Shown here: one piece after another, positions 22,240-34,046 of the stretch
Numbering within the stretch: the stretch's first letter is position 1
How the letters are laid out: each line of letters opens with the position of its first letter
DNA from: Sambucus nigra
Taxonomy: Eukaryota; Streptophyta; Magnoliopsida; Dipsacales; Adoxaceae
Assembly (NCBI GenBank): GCA_949130495.1
Contig: OX422221.1
Location: forward strand, 150,517,741-150,581,740
Length of the DNA stretch: 64,000 nt
Direction of reading: 5' to 3'
Made by a program: the position numbers and the translations under genes
Notes under the pieces: generated by a model
What the model was told of the DNA's origin: nothing
The model's input: only the letters and a program-made list of their open reading frames with translations
Databases searched by the model: none

Positions 22240-22846
22240 ATTGCAAGTGTTTCTAAAATATCATGCATATGTGTAGGGAATGATTGACCCCCTAATGCAG
22301 GTTAATGTTTAGGAAATGATTGTCGTTATTAAACATGCTTCCCGAGTCATGATCTCAGTGGGCTCCGGCTCTACACTATGCACATCTATAGCCAGAAAAT
22401 TTTATCGACACAGTACTCAAATCATGGTGGCCTAGATTTACAAAGCTACAAGCAAGAAATAGGTGAAAGAAATAGTGAATGGGTTGGGAGTACTGAAGTG
22501 GTCCAATTGTGAGAAAATTGATGTTGCCCTGTATTTTGCTTCAAATGAAGCCAAGTATGTAACAGGCCATAATCTTTTTGTGGATAGGGGTTTCACCTAT
22601 TTAAAAAATTTTGACTTCCCTGCCCTTATTCAAAATGTCTAGCCTTGTTATACTTCCCAAAAATAACAAATTAGGCCTAGTTGTATTCACTTTCTAATGA
22701 ACGGTTTCTGTCTAGGTGTCATTTCATATTAAAAATTCAAAAAGTAAGATCAATTATCCCATAATAAAAAAAAGGTCAATTATCCAATTATATAATTAAT
22801 AGGTATGAAAATATCAAAATTTTCAAATTGCAAGTGTTTCTAAAAT
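22240..22846. repeat. 20-bp exact direct repeats around the dehydrogenase fragment
   Basis: ATTGCAAGTGTTTCTAAAAT occurs at 22240-22259 and again, identically, at 22827-22846. They bracket 567 bp that include the dehydrogenase fragment. This could be a target duplication of a retrocopy or a duplication from repair. Confidence 0.85.
22295..22630 (+). pseudogene. Short-chain dehydrogenase/reductase fragment (plant SDR, C-terminal part)
   Basis: Translation gives HASRVMI about 22340, followed by SVGSGS, equivalent to the KHAARVMIPxxxGSI segment before the catalytic Ser of plant SDRs (the secoisolariciresinol- or xanthoxin-dehydrogenase-like group). From about 22525 it reads DVALYFASNEAKYVTGHNLF then VDRGF, the C-terminal DVAxAALYLASDEAKYVSGHNLxVDGGF signature. 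About 50 residues between these blocks, including the YxxxK catalytic pair, are missing or scrambled. There are in-frame stops and the 5' half is absent. The parent enzyme would be an NAD(P)-dependent oxidoreductase of secondary or hormone metabolism; which one cannot be told. It is the only host-gene trace in the window. Confidence 0.72.
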
Positions 22847-23450
22847 TAAAATCAATTGAAGAAGAAAAATCCATCAATCATGTTACTATAATTGTTTACA
22901 CAGCTATGACAAAGAGATAGCAAGATGTTATTATAATAGTTTACACAAGTATGTAATTTCCTACAAAATTGCAATATTGAAGTCCAAACACTCACAATGC
23001 TACATAATTCTCAAAATATCAACAGTAAGAATATGTTAGACTATTTAAATTTTCAAACTCTACATGGGAATTTGAAACTACCTATTTATTTGAAAAAAGT
23101 AAAAAGCTTGAACTACATGTTTATTTGAAAAACGTTCCCTACATGGGAATAACCCTTCCATGCAATCAATGTTAAGCATTCCTTCACGCATCCATCCCCT
23201 CAACCCAATAGACCATATGTTGTTGATTTGTAGTTGCAACCCGCTATCTAATAAACATGAAAAAAACAAATTCAAGACATCAAAATCTTTTTTCAAAAAC
23301 CAAAACTTGAGAATTTTGATAATGAAAATAAGACTCATTTTTGAAAACTTCAAAGGACTTTTTTCAACCACTTTCAAACCAAAACTTTAAGAAAACATAT
23401 TGAAATGAGAATGTCAGTGCAACATGAAAATTGAAACCATGAAAAAAAAG
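22847..23450. other. H: AT-rich stretch, no gene seen
   Basis: No coding signal, only low-complexity AT-rich sequence up to the 5' LTR of D. Confidence 0.5.
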
Positions 23451-23889
23451 TGTGAGAGCCCAATTTTTACAAGTTCATGAGAGTAGCTGACCAATATAAC
23501 TTAAGTTATTGCCCAGCCCAAATGATAACTCAATTTCTACATGGGCAGTTTAGTTAGAGGGGGTACTCGTAGATGTGGTCAAATCACGTGCCAAGAATCT
23601 CGATCGAGATATTCAGCCACCTCATGGCCAATCCACAAACTATGATGGAGTTACTTGAACAACTCAAACTCTATAACGACCATATCTATAAATTTTACAC
23701 CCTGACCCGGGATAAAGGGATGAAAAATTGCAATCGTTGAGAGACACTTAATAGGAACAAGTAACCTCTCCATGAATGTAGGAAAGTTTCTGAACCACGT
23801 ACATTGTTATTGTGTGTGATTCCATGTACTTTCTACCCTTTGTAATTATTTTTCATTGATACTTTATTGTGAATTTTTCAGCACTTACA
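23451..23889 (+). repeat. D: 5' LTR
   Basis: 439 bp. A TATA-like CTATAAATTTT lies at about 23686-23696. It aligns along its whole length with 33602-34041 (shared TACAAGTTCATGAGAGTAG, GAGAGACACTTAAT and TTTATTGTGAATTTTT blocks). Confidence 0.92.
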
Positions 23890-23891
23890 AT

Positions 23892-23908
23892 TGACGTCGT
23901 CTATGGGA
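23892..23908 (+). other. D: mutated primer-binding site
   Basis: TGACGTCGTCTATGGGA, two bases after the LTR. Plant Tat elements normally have TGGCGCCGTCTGTGGGA here. The three differences are all G-to-A or C-to-T changes, as expected from decay of methylated DNA. Confidence 0.75.
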
Positions 23909-23919
23909 ATCGACTTCCT

Positions 23920-25500
23920 ATGGAAGCATTAATTACCAAAAATCTAGCGATGTCTCACCACAGCAACAACATTCCACAAGTCGATGATATTAATGAAGAT
24001 CCTGCCTCTCCTAGGGTTAGGTCTGAAATTTGCTAGCATACGGACCCAAGGTATCGCCAAGAAAGGCAACCTTCAGAAAAGAGCCATGGGCCTCGGAGGT
24101 CCACTCATATTTTTAAGTTGGTCGATGACTATAAAGACCAACTTTGAGAACAGGAAGAGGTAACTTACCGCCAAGAAGAAGAAAATGATCGCCTTAAGAG
24201 GCGACTTGAAATAATGGAGAGGGATATCCCCAGAAACACAAGGGGGCATAGAGAATGAACTCTCAACCCTTAGAGGGGAGGCTCCCCCAGTTGAATAAGG
24301 AATACAAGGCATGACTAGAAGAGAATTGAACGTGAAATATCAGAGTGAGCACGATCAGAGCATGACCACCAGGAGAGGCACCATAGGAACAATGATCGAC
24401 CAAGTGAGGATTTGAGGATTCTAGTCCGTAGGTAGATAGACCTCCATTTGGCACACCGAGGAGTTAGATCGACCAGAGAGATTGCTAGAAGAAATTTAAA
24501 CTCTCAGATGAAGACCCCCCAATAAATTCATTATCCCTAGGTTCAAGGTCTACGATGGGAAAATAGATCCTATATGCCATGTCAGGCAGTATTGGCAGGC
24601 AATGACCTTATGGAGCTATAATGACTGGCTAATGTGAAAGATATTCCCTTCTAGCCTACCAGATGTAGCACGTAAGTTATTTGAGAGGCTCCTCTACAGG
24701 TCGATAAAGAACTTTACAGCACTGGTAGGGGCTTTCACGGTGCGGATCATAATGAGAAGCTCCCATCTTAAGTGGATGGAGTGCACTGCTCACTATGAAG
24801 AAAAAGCCTTGGGAAAACCTAAGAGATTACGCCAAAAGATACTGGGATATCTTTAATGATATCGAGGACTGTTCGAAGAAATTTGATGCAACATCCTTCA
24901 AAATTGGTCTCCCGACCACCTCTTTATTGTACCAATCTCTCACCAAGAAGGAAGCCATAAACATCGATGACCTTATGGATGGCATCGAGAAGTACGCTAA
25001 GGTCAAAGATGTGATCCATCTTAATGGAATAGACATTGGTCGAGCAAAAGTGAACAAGGGGACATAGAAGAATAACTCCCAGAAAAAGGTAAGCAAGAAT
25101 GGGGAAAATAATGGCTCCAAAGGTAGAAGTAAGAATGACCGCTTTAAGGCGTTCCAGGATATTAACATAGTCCTTAAGGAACCTATTTAAAAAATTCTCA
25201 GCAAAATCAAGGATAATCCCTTCATCAAATGGACCAAGAAGATGGGTGGCAATCCAACCAAGAGAAATAACTCACTCAGGTTATCATTCCATAAGGAGGG
25301 TGGTCACCGAACCAAGAATTGCAAAAATCTGAAGTCACATTTGGAAGTGCTAGTTCAGGCATGGCACCTTAGAGAGTACATTGATAAAAAGACAGAGAAG
25401 ATCGAAGCCAATGGCGACCAAAAGCCAGAAAATATTCTCGATGATGATACACGACATGAGTTTCCAGTTATTCATGGGGCGTTAGACCTCAAACAGATTT
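23920..25500 (+). pseudogene. D: gag
   Basis: Starts at ATG 23920 (or 23950) shortly after the primer site. After a poorly conserved charged N-terminal part with stops, 24540-24780 gives the KVYDGKIDPICHVRQYW block of the gag core. The open segment 24795-25067 gives NLRDYAKRYWDIFNDI and SLTKKEAINIDDLMDGIEKY, a near-canonical Tat capsid segment. At 25190-25400 comes FIKWTKKMGG and a knuckle-like block in which the first Cys is lost (SFHKEGGHRTKNC), then HLREYIDKK. Several stops and frame changes; not functional. Confidence 0.85.
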
Positions 25501-25649
25501 AGGGCAATGCCATTAGAATGGAACTCAAGAAGGTGATTGTTGTAATGGAAGCTTTCAGATCGATCATGCCAAAATCAGTCTGGAAAGGATCGATGACCAC
25601 CAGAAGATGTTGATTGCACAAAGCACATCATGTTCACTAAAAAGTATTT

Positions 25650-26068
25650 GGTCAGGGTAAGGTCCCTGCCCCCATAATGATGGATTAGTAATCACGCTCA
25701 GGATTGCTAACTAGGATATTGATAAGCTACTAGTGGACCAATGGAGTTCATCTGAAGTGATGTATCTTCGCCTGTTCCATAAGATCAAATTAAATTTCGT
25801 CGACCTCAAAGAAGCCATTATTTCATTGGTTGGCTTTGCAAGAAGGATTACCATGACATTGGGAAAGATCACCCTTCCAATCAGGGTAGGGATCATCTCG
25901 GAGTTAATCGAGTTCTTAGTTATGCACATAGAGTCCCCATACCATGCTATTTTAGGCAGAGGTTGGCTCCACGCCATGAGGTCCATTACATCCACTTATC
26001 ATCAAATTTTAAAATGCATTATAGATCGTGGAGTGGTCAAAATTCACGGTGACCAGGCTACATCTTGA
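25650..26068 (+). pseudogene. D: aspartic protease, active site altered
   Basis: The active-site block reads LVDQWSSSEVMYL, with the catalytic Asp codon at 25736-25738. Tat elements have DQGSSADIMY, so the Gly is replaced by Trp. The following segments are canonical: LVGFARRITMTLGKITLP (flap side), SPYHAILGRGWLH (substrate-binding ILGR motif) and STYHQILK. The domain is otherwise open from 25733 to 26068. The loss of the active-site Gly alone should abolish proteolysis. Confidence 0.85.
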
Positions 26069-26279
26069 AAATGTTTTATTGCAGCCATCCACCCAAAGAT
26101 AGAGAAAAATAAGGATCCCGAGAACACCAAGGAGAAAGCCTGGGAAGGGGTTGTTCTCTCCAAGTAGCAGCTACAATATGGTCGACCGAGGGTGGAAGAG
26201 ACCAGGGTCCACCCCGTAGATAGGGTTATCGAAAACCTAGAAGAAGTTGTAGTCAACGACAACTTAATAGAAAGGAAGT

Positions 26280-27030
26280 TTTAGATTGGATCTGCTCTCA
26301 CCAATTAGGATAAGGGGAACTAGTTGCACTCCTTAAAAGCAACATAGATGTTTTTACATGGGATCGTTACAAGTTGCCTAGGATTGACCCCATCTTGGCA
26401 TGTCATTGCCTACACATCGATCCTAAATTTAAATTGATTACTCAAAAGGCTCGTTGAATGTCTCCCGAAAAGGCCAAGGCTATAAAGAAAAAGGTAGGGA
26501 AGCTACTAGATCAGAGAAGTTCAGTTCCCTGTAAGGTTCTCCAACCCAGTGGTAGTACCCAATAGTAATGGAAGTTGGAGGGTTTGCATCAATTTTAATA
26601 ACCTCATTTGGGCATGTCCTGGAGATAGCTTCCCTCTCCCGAAGATAGATCAATTGGTAGATGCCACATTAACTCATGAAAGGATGAGATTCTTTAAAGC
26701 TTACTCAGGATATCATTAGATCCCCCTATAAGGGCCCGACCAAGATAAGACCTCCTTTAAAACCTCAGTTTGTTTGTTCTGCTATAAGGTAATGCCTTTT
26801 GGCCTCTAGAATAAAGGGACAACTTACCAAATATTTGTAACCAAGATGTTTAGCAAACATATGGGAGAGACGATGGAAGTGTATATTGACAACATGCTCG
26901 TCAAAAGCAAGAACAAGGATGTTCACCTCTTAGACCTAGTAGAAACCTTTAAAATCCTTAGGAAGTACCGAATGAAGCTTAATGCAAGTAAGTGTTCATT
27001 CGGGTTCCAGTCAAGTTAATTCTTAGGTTA
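26280..27030 (+). pseudogene. D: reverse transcriptase
   Basis: The linker WDRYKLPRIDP..ACHCLHID (26360-26430) leads into a finger and palm region with many stops and frame changes. Recognisable motifs are KKKVGKLLDQ, GSWRVCI, CFYCYKVMPFGL-like residues near 26790 and the catalytic loop at 26882-26893. The catalytic loop reads YIDN in place of YVDD, so the second metal-binding Asp is Asn. It is followed by MLVKSK as in the family. Inactive. Confidence 0.82.
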
Positions 27031-27034
27031 CATA

Positions 27035-28100
27035 GTGAGTGAAAGGGGAATTGAGTCCAACCCAGATCAAATCGATGCTATCACTAAGGTCCCGCCTCCT
27101 CAGACATTGAGAGATGTTCAGAAGCATACTGGAATGCTTGATGCACTCAATCGTTTCATCTCCAAGTATTCAAAGCGCTTCCAACCATTCTTCCATCTCT
27201 TAAGAAAAGGCGAAGACCTAGTATGGAATGGAGATTTCTCACAAGCTTTGGAAGAGGTCAATTCTTACCTCAGTAAGAACCCACTATTAGTAATTCTAGA
27301 TGATGGAGAACAACTGTACCTTTACCTAGAAGTATCAGACCATGTTGTGAGCTCCGACATAGTTTATGAAAAGGATGCATAACAACATCGTTTTTACTAC
27401 GCCAATAAGACTCTATTAGATGTTGAACAATGGTACTTACCTTTGGAAAATCTCACCTCTGACCTAGTAATCGCTTTGAGGAAGTTGACACACTACTTCA
27501 AAGATCATTCCATAACAGTAATCACCTCTTACCCACTCAAGTACGTTTTCCAAAAAGCTTAACACTTTGGGCATCTTTCAAAGTATTCTATTTAGCTCAA
27601 AATATTTAACATCCACTTCCAGCCCAGAACAGAGATCAAAGGATAAATATTAGCATATTTTATTATTGAGTTCATAGGAGAACAGTCAGCAGATCAGCTG
27701 AACGAAGATCAATTAGCCGCATGTGATGCAACATCCAAAGACTGGACACTATATGTTGATAGAGCCTCAAATTCCAAAGGAGGGAGTAGGGATTATTCTT
27801 GTTACCCTCGAAGACACAATAATTGAGAAGGGAATTAAGCTGGGATTTAAAGCCTCCTACAGCAAAGCTGAGTATGATGTGTTGATTATCATTTTGCGAA
27901 AATCCAAACTACTGGGAGCAAGATGCCTCAACATATTCAGCGATTCGAAACTGGTCTCCAAGCAGGTAAATGGAGACTTCAATTCCAAAGGCGATCGAAT
28001 GGAAACATGCCTCGACATAGTACGAGGACTCATGGGAGACTTTGAGCAGGTGGAGATTCAACAGTTTCTATAAGGATAGAACACTCACGTTGATGCCTTA
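27035..28100 (+). pseudogene. D: RT thumb/connection and RNase H
   Basis: The open segment 27035-27382 matches the RT thumb and linker (SERGIESNPDQIDAI, RFISKYSKRFQPFFHLLRKG, LYLYLEVSDHVVSS). A stop follows and the next frame continues with FYYANKTLLDVEQWY. The RNase H domain at 27735-28075 has the catalytic Asp in LYVDRASNSKGG, the Glu in KAEYDVL and a second Asp in FSDSKLVSKQVNG, so its acidic residues are preserved. A frame change lies near 27780. RNase H would remove template RNA during cDNA synthesis. The polyprotein is disrupted. Confidence 0.85.
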
Positions 28101-28329
28101 GCAGCACTAAGCTCGGTAGTTGACTCTAATCTGAAAAGGACAATACAAATTGAGTTCCTCTCATAGCCCAGTATCGATCATACAGTCGTAGCTGAGAAAT
28201 TCCTCCTCGGAGATAAAGCCCCAAGTTGCATGGATCCCATCATCAATTATCTACGATGTGTCATACTGCTAGGCGATAAGAAGTGGTCCCACTAAATTAA
28301 AGTCAAGGTTGCTAATTTCTACCATACCC

Positions 28330-29478
28330 CTGAGGGGAAACTTTTTAAGAAGTCATTCATAAGCTCTTACATCCAGTGCGTTCACCCATAATATGTCGAG
28401 AAAGTACTTAGTGAAAGTCACGAAGGCATATGTGGGAGTCACATAGGTGGAAGATCGTAGCCTTTCGAGTGATCAAGGAAGGATATTGGTGGCCTCACAT
28501 GCAGAAATACGCTAGCACATTTGTTTGCAAAGGTGAAAAGTGCCAAAATCACTTGCCTATGGTTCACTAGCCCGCCAATCTCTTACTAGTCCATCGTCAT
28601 TTTCCCAGTGAGGAATAGACATTGTGGGACTGCTACCTACTGCATCTGGAAATTCCATGTACCTGCTAGTGGCCATTGTTTGCTTCAGTAAATGGTTTGA
28701 GGTAGAACCATAATGGTGAATATTTAATACTTTGACATAATCAGGTTCATATGAAGAAACATCATAGCTCTCTTTGGGATACCAAGAACCATCATCACCT
28801 ACAACGGTACATAATTTGAAACTGGTTTCTTCCAAGCTTTGTTCGATGAGCACGGCATCAAGCACCACTTTAGTTCCATGGCATATCCCCAAAGCAATGG
28901 GCAAGAGAAAGCTTCCAATAAAACCATGATCGATGGGATGAAAAAACAATTGGAAAAATCTAAGGGCACTTGAGTGGACGAACTCCCTCACGTTCTATGG
29001 GCCTATCGTACTACGCCTAGGAGACCAACTAGGGAAACACCATTTACCCTCTCTTATGGCATGGAGGTTTTCATCCCTTTGGAAGTAGGCCTTCCTATTA
29101 TGAGAACCACATTGGTCGAACAAAGGCCTCAATTATCAAGCCTTAAGCACTGAACTTGACCTAGCAAATGAGCGACGATGGATAGCCTTAATCAAGTTGG
29201 CCACTTACTATTAGTAACTAGCCAAGAAGTACAACAAAATGGTCAATCTAAGGAAGTTTTCAATAGGAGACTTTGTCCTTCAAAAAGTCCTCGGTAGTAC
29301 TGTAAAACCATTAGACGGTAAACTTGGAACAAACTGGGAAGGACCATTCAGAGTGATTAGAGATGATCTTCAAGGATCATATCATTTAGAAATGCTAGAG
29401 GGCAGGGAGATACCAAGAGCATGGAATGCAGCCAACCTCAAGAAGTTATGCTTTTATATCTTCTCTTTTACCTTTTAA
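28330..29478 (+). pseudogene. D: integrase
   Basis: The zinc-binding N-terminal region is seen at 28410-28570 (SHEGICGSHIGG, EGYWWPHMQKYAS, KCQNH). The catalytic core begins near 28610 with DIVGLLPTASGNSMYLLVAI, the first acidic residue at 28618-28620. It continues through several frame changes with an HGISPKQ-type segment near 28880. The C-terminal part 29239-29478 is open and canonical for Tat: FSIGDFVLQKVLG, GKLGTNWEGPFRV, LEMLEGREIPRAWNAANLKK. It would have joined cDNA to the host chromosome. Inactivated by stops. Confidence 0.87.
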
Positions 29479-30423
29479 GTTAGTAGAATTTTTAGTTTTC
29501 TGTTGCAAGATAAGACAATTTATAATGAATAAAGGTTGAATTGGCCCATTTATTCTCAAAGTTTACATTGGTTGCTTAACTAATTTTGATTATATCTCAT
29601 TAATTTGCAATTTTTTCGATGATAACTCATTTTGGCATGTATAGAATGTTTGATGAGTAGGGTTAGCAAGCTAAATACAAATACTTCGAATTACCCTCAG
29701 GCCCTTATTATTAACACAAGAGGCCTCATGAGTTTCCCTAGCAATAACAAAAGCCCTACTATGGATCCTTAGGAAATAAATCTAACTTTGGTTGGTCACC
29801 AACATACGTTGGTCACAAAAAAAACCTGCTCAGGTGGATTGCCCAATAACTAGGTACATTCTCTCCATCATCTCACTTAGGCCTAAGGAAGGGTGACAGG
29901 ACCTAAAAGGTAAAATGAATGAAATGATATTGCTCAGGAATATTGGGCTGGGAGAATATTCAAACATATGAAAGGAAGAATGCCCCCACTCATCATTTAG
30001 TCGATTATAAAAACCCTAAAATGATTTGAACCAAGTGTAAGTCTACCAAAAGCCTACAATCAGTTGATAAATATCATTTTGGTCAATAAAGGTAACCTAT
30101 GTGCATGAAAAATCAAATATGTTTAGTCAGCACAGACTCAAAACATAAGAAAGTTCTTTATTTAGAATGTCGGGTTACAATCACATGATTATAAGGAGAT
30201 ACATAAAAGCCTAAGAGGAGTTATGGCATCGAGCAAGATATTTTGCTACAGCTGCCTTCTGACCATCATTTTGCTTTGAAGAAAATTCTTTAACATCTTC
30301 TTCAAGATCCTGATCCAAGAGTTGGGGATGAATAGCATCAGTCGAAATCCATTCATCACCTCTCAAGAAAGGATTATGGAAATGTGCAGGACATTGAACC
30401 GCACACTTATACTAGAGCTTGAA
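29479..30423 (+). other. D: 3' untranslated stretch after integrase
   Basis: No gene seen. The sequence just after the integrase stop (AATGAATAAAGG at about 29526) looks like a usual Tat 3' region start. Confidence 0.5.
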
Positions 30424-33177
30424 TTATTTTGGAGTTCTCGCCGCTTTAGGAGCACTCATCCAACCTCGAGAAAAGCCAATACTTTTAGCCTCTTTGAGTT
30501 TTGTTGGGGCATCTACCCATCCAGCATTATAACCTTCTCCCCGGACCTCTCTGGATCCCACTTTAAATAAGTATCGTAGCTTCTTGACAATATCTTTGAG
30601 CAACCCTATAAAAGATTTCAAGCTCTCCACCTTTTTTTTTGCTGAGCATCATTTTCAGACTGCAGGACCTCACCCACTTGGTCAACCTCAGTCCTCTCAA
30701 GTAATTAGGCCCTCGAAGAATTAACTTCCTGCTGAACAGAGGCCTCTATCTCCTAGAGATCATCCTTCAGTTTTGCAATCACTTCAGTCTCATTTTTGTA
30801 TTGTTCGTTAGTGGGCTTAGTGACATGCAGATTTTCACGAAGACTTTGCGAGCTTGTAGGTTGATATTAGGTCTAAGAATTCTCCCTGATTGAGAATTAG
30901 TAGATATATAGTGACCTAAATCAGAAGACTACAAACGCTACACATCAAAACCAGAAGTAAGTATATTAGCATAAATGAAAATAAATAAACACATGACCAA
31001 AAGGTGGAATTTCACTATCACAAAAAATAAAGAGAAGGATAATGGCCAATACATGAAGTTCTCAAAATAAGGGTACAGACCAACAAGACTAATATTGTAC
31101 AATAAAAATGAAAATCCCTAGTCTACAGGAGCCCTAGTCTTTACCCTGGTCTCCCTCGGCTATGGTTTTCCCCTTGACGACCACTTATTATTTCGGGTTA
31201 GCACCAGCCCTCCCATCAATCGCAATAGAAACAATATGAATATTTCCAGTAACCTTGTTACCACCTTCTCCCTATTCTTCCTCACAATAAGGGTCAAGAC
31301 CAGGACAGTGAAGTTCGAAAAGTTCAGAATCTGTAGATGTTCCAAAAGCCTTCAAACCTTGGTCCCATCCCTTCTTGAAGGAGAAATTGCAAGCGTAAGC
31401 CATCTGGTGTTCAGTATTCTCGTAAGCTTTATAAAAAAAACTTGACAGTAGTTGTCATCCTTGGCTTGAAAAAGGTCTCCCTCCAACCTGGCCACCTTGC
31501 CAATCAACTCTTTGTTGGCCTCCACTAATTCGGACTTCTCAATAATTATTACCTTTTGAGTAGCCTCCATATCATCATAGGCCTTATACATCTCACTCTT
31601 TCACTCTCCCTCACCTGGCAAGCATTGATAAGGGCCACTTTCTCAGCCTCCAGGGCTTTCTTTATATCTTCCTCCCTTTTGAATCCGTCAAATTGGTTAT
31701 CCAGAAGGGTAGTGAAATCAGATAATATCTATAAAAAGAAGAGAAGAATATAGAATCAAAAAAGAAATGGGAAAGCATTATGGAAAAGAAACAAGTAGGA
31801 AAAACTTTCCAGATCCATTCCATGCATATATTTTGAGGAAAGTTGAGTTGGCCCCAGCCTCGAGGAATGCTCGCGATCAGTAGTGAGCACCGACATCTTC
31901 AGGAGGTCAATGAACAAAAAGGGTTAATCACCCATGCTAGTCCCCTCGAGATTAGGGACAGTGGGAACTCAAACAGATTACAAATCTAACTTCTTCTTAG
32001 ATTTATCCTTCTCTCTCTCTTTCCTCTTCTCCTCTTATTTATTCTTCTCTCTCACTCTCTCTCTTCTTCTCTTTTCCTTTATCAGATGGTTCAGAACCAC
32101 TTCCCTTGGAAGAGTCATTTGCAGAAACCTTTAAATCAGGAATCCTATCAGAAAGGACTGCATGATCGTCATCATCATCCGAAAGCCTTAACCTCATTTT
32201 TTTTTACTAAAGGATCCATGTCCTCCCCTTCCTCATATTATTTATCTTCTTCTTCTTCTCCTCTTCTTCCTCTATTTCGTCTTATCCTGCTACTTCTACT
32301 CCTTATGCTCTCTCTTTTTCTCTCTCTTTTGTCTCTTTTTTAAAACTTTCCTCCTCAGAAAAGAATATGATCAAAAGGACCTACCTATGGAGCCCTTAAA
32401 ATTGGGACCTAGCCGATTGGTTGAGTAATGAAGTTGGTACCTATGTTCTTGTATTCTAAAATAAAGGCTGACGACCTAGGATGTTCACCTTCTGCCAATC
32501 TTTCCCTTATGCTCCAGGCCTTCACGATATCTTCATTATTTATTTCACTAATATCAGGCTTTTGGTTTTGGGCATATGCTGCATTAATAAAGAAGAAGAA
32601 TATCAACCACAAGAATGATAAGAATTCACAAGAAGTTAGAAGAAAGAAAAAATAAGGAAGCAGCCTATTTCGGCCTCTCCGTAGTCAAAAATGGGAAAGT
32701 CACGTGGTCTCTCCCCCTCCAACAGTAGAGGGTGCTGCCAGCTCCTTACAATGAAACCACTTTCCCATTAGTCTTTGTGGGAATCCGAAAGATTTACCAC
32801 TAGAACTCGCTCGAATATTTTAGCTTTAAGATACCACAAACACTCTTTGGTCTTCGAGAACACATAACAGTAACATATCTCAGTAAGACCCAACTTTGTT
32901 CCATAAAGAGTATTTGTCCTATGGACACCATTTACTATCTTCCATACATTAGGGGCACATTGAGTAGCAAAAATGTCAAAGAACCTAAACAATCTAAGGA
33001 ACAACTCATTTAGGGGAAATGTCAAACCCCCTTGAGTTATCAACAGGGTTAGAATCTAGTGCCCCCATCAACTCTGTGAACATTACGAGGAAGGGGGTCA
33101 CAATCGATAATCACCCAATTAGGGATGTTATACATGCGCCTAAACTCTTCTACATGTTTAGCATCTAATATCGCCAT
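30424..33177 (-). pseudogene. D: extra antisense gene with gypsy-type putative transposase-like domain
   Basis: Opposite to gag-pol, a damaged frame begins at ATG 33177-33175 (MAILDAKHVEEFRRMYNIPN). The segment 32768-33043 reads LTFPLNELFLRLFRFFDIFATQ then CAPNVWKIVNG, the pattern of the plant family usually called putative gypsy-type transposase (PF04195-like). Downstream come an acidic or serine-rich low-complexity stretch (32010-32340), a coiled-coil-like segment at 31440-31590 (EKSELVEANKELIGKVARLE) and a C-terminal block near 30500. Extra genes in this position are known in Tat-lineage elements; their function is not established. Stops and frameshifts make this copy dead. Family naming is from memory of motifs. 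Confidence 0.72.
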
Positions 33178-33601
33178 TACTGAACAAAGAAGAAACCCTA
33201 ACTACAGTAACTAGCTAATACAGGGAAAAAGAACTAAGAAGTGGTAGAGACTATAACTTACAAGCGATAACGAAGCTTTGAGAAAGCACAGAAGGAAGGA
33301 AACTTCAACTATTGAAGAAAAAGAGCTTAGGAACGGAGTTTTGTAAGAATGACCAAAAATAGTGAACAAACTCTTGATTAAGCAACAACTGATCACCAGA
33401 ATACTTAAATGATGATTTTTAACTTCCTAGGAATATTTTGGCCCATCGGTTTATCTCTTAAGATAAGTGTCACCTTGTTGCAAGGCTTGTTATTACAAAT
33501 ATGCCACCATGGATTCTCATCACATTTTTAGGCCTTGCGCCTCTGACCCAATTGAAATCTGTTGGCCCGTGGTTATTAACCCAAATATTTCAGGGGCAAT
33601 T
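33178..33601 (+). other. D: short non-coding stretch before 3' LTR
   Basis: No gene seen. It should contain the polypurine tract; only the weak purine run AGGGGCAA at about 33592 precedes the LTR. Confidence 0.45.
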
Positions 33602-34041
33602 TTAGGAGACCCTTTTTTACAAGTTCATGAGAGTAGTCGACCAGGATGACTTGAGTTATTTGGCCCAACCTAAATCATAACTTAATTTCTACACAGGCAG
33701 TTTAGTTAAAAGAGGATACTCGCAGATGTGGTCAAATTTGGTGCCAAGAATCTCGGTCGAGATAATCAAGCACCTCATAACCAATCGATGAACTATAATG
33801 GAGTTCTTTAAACAACTCAAACTCTATAACGGGCATATCTATAAATTCTCCACCCTGGCCCAGGGTAAAGGAATGAAAAATTATAGTCATTGAGAGACAC
33901 TTAATAATAACAAACAACCTCTCCCTGGACGTAGGCAAGTTGATGAATCATGTACATCGTTGTTGTGTGTGATTCAATTTACTTTTTTCCATTTGTGACT
34001 ATTTTCATAAATCCTTTATTGTGAATTTTTTTGCACTCCCA
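33602..34041 (+). repeat. D: 3' LTR
   Basis: 440 bp ending TGCACTCCCA, followed by AAAAG. The expected TG start reads TT. Many substitutions separate it from the 5' LTR. Confidence 0.9.
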
Positions 34042-34046
34042 AAAAG

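Larger units (their letters stand above)
23451..34041 (+). mobile_element. Element D: complete but inactive Ty3/gypsy Tat retrotransposon
   Basis: LTRs 23451-23889 (TGTGAG to TTACA) and 33602-34041, with perfect AAAAG duplications at 23446-23450 and 34042-34046. The internal order is primer site, gag, protease, RT, RNase H, integrase, all plus strand, then a 4-kb 3' region with an extra gene on the opposite strand. This order and the gag and integrase motifs identify the Tat lineage. All pol domains carry stops or frameshifts and the LTRs have clearly diverged, so it is an old insertion. It sits inside segment H. Confidence 0.93.

Noticed and set aside
24073..24454. Minus-strand ORFs opposite the D gag start
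   Set aside because: They are shadows of the plus-strand gag, which agrees with the primer site and LTR orientation.
28557..28991. 144-codon minus-strand ORF
   Set aside because: It lies antisense to the D integrase core, whose motifs are clear on the plus strand.
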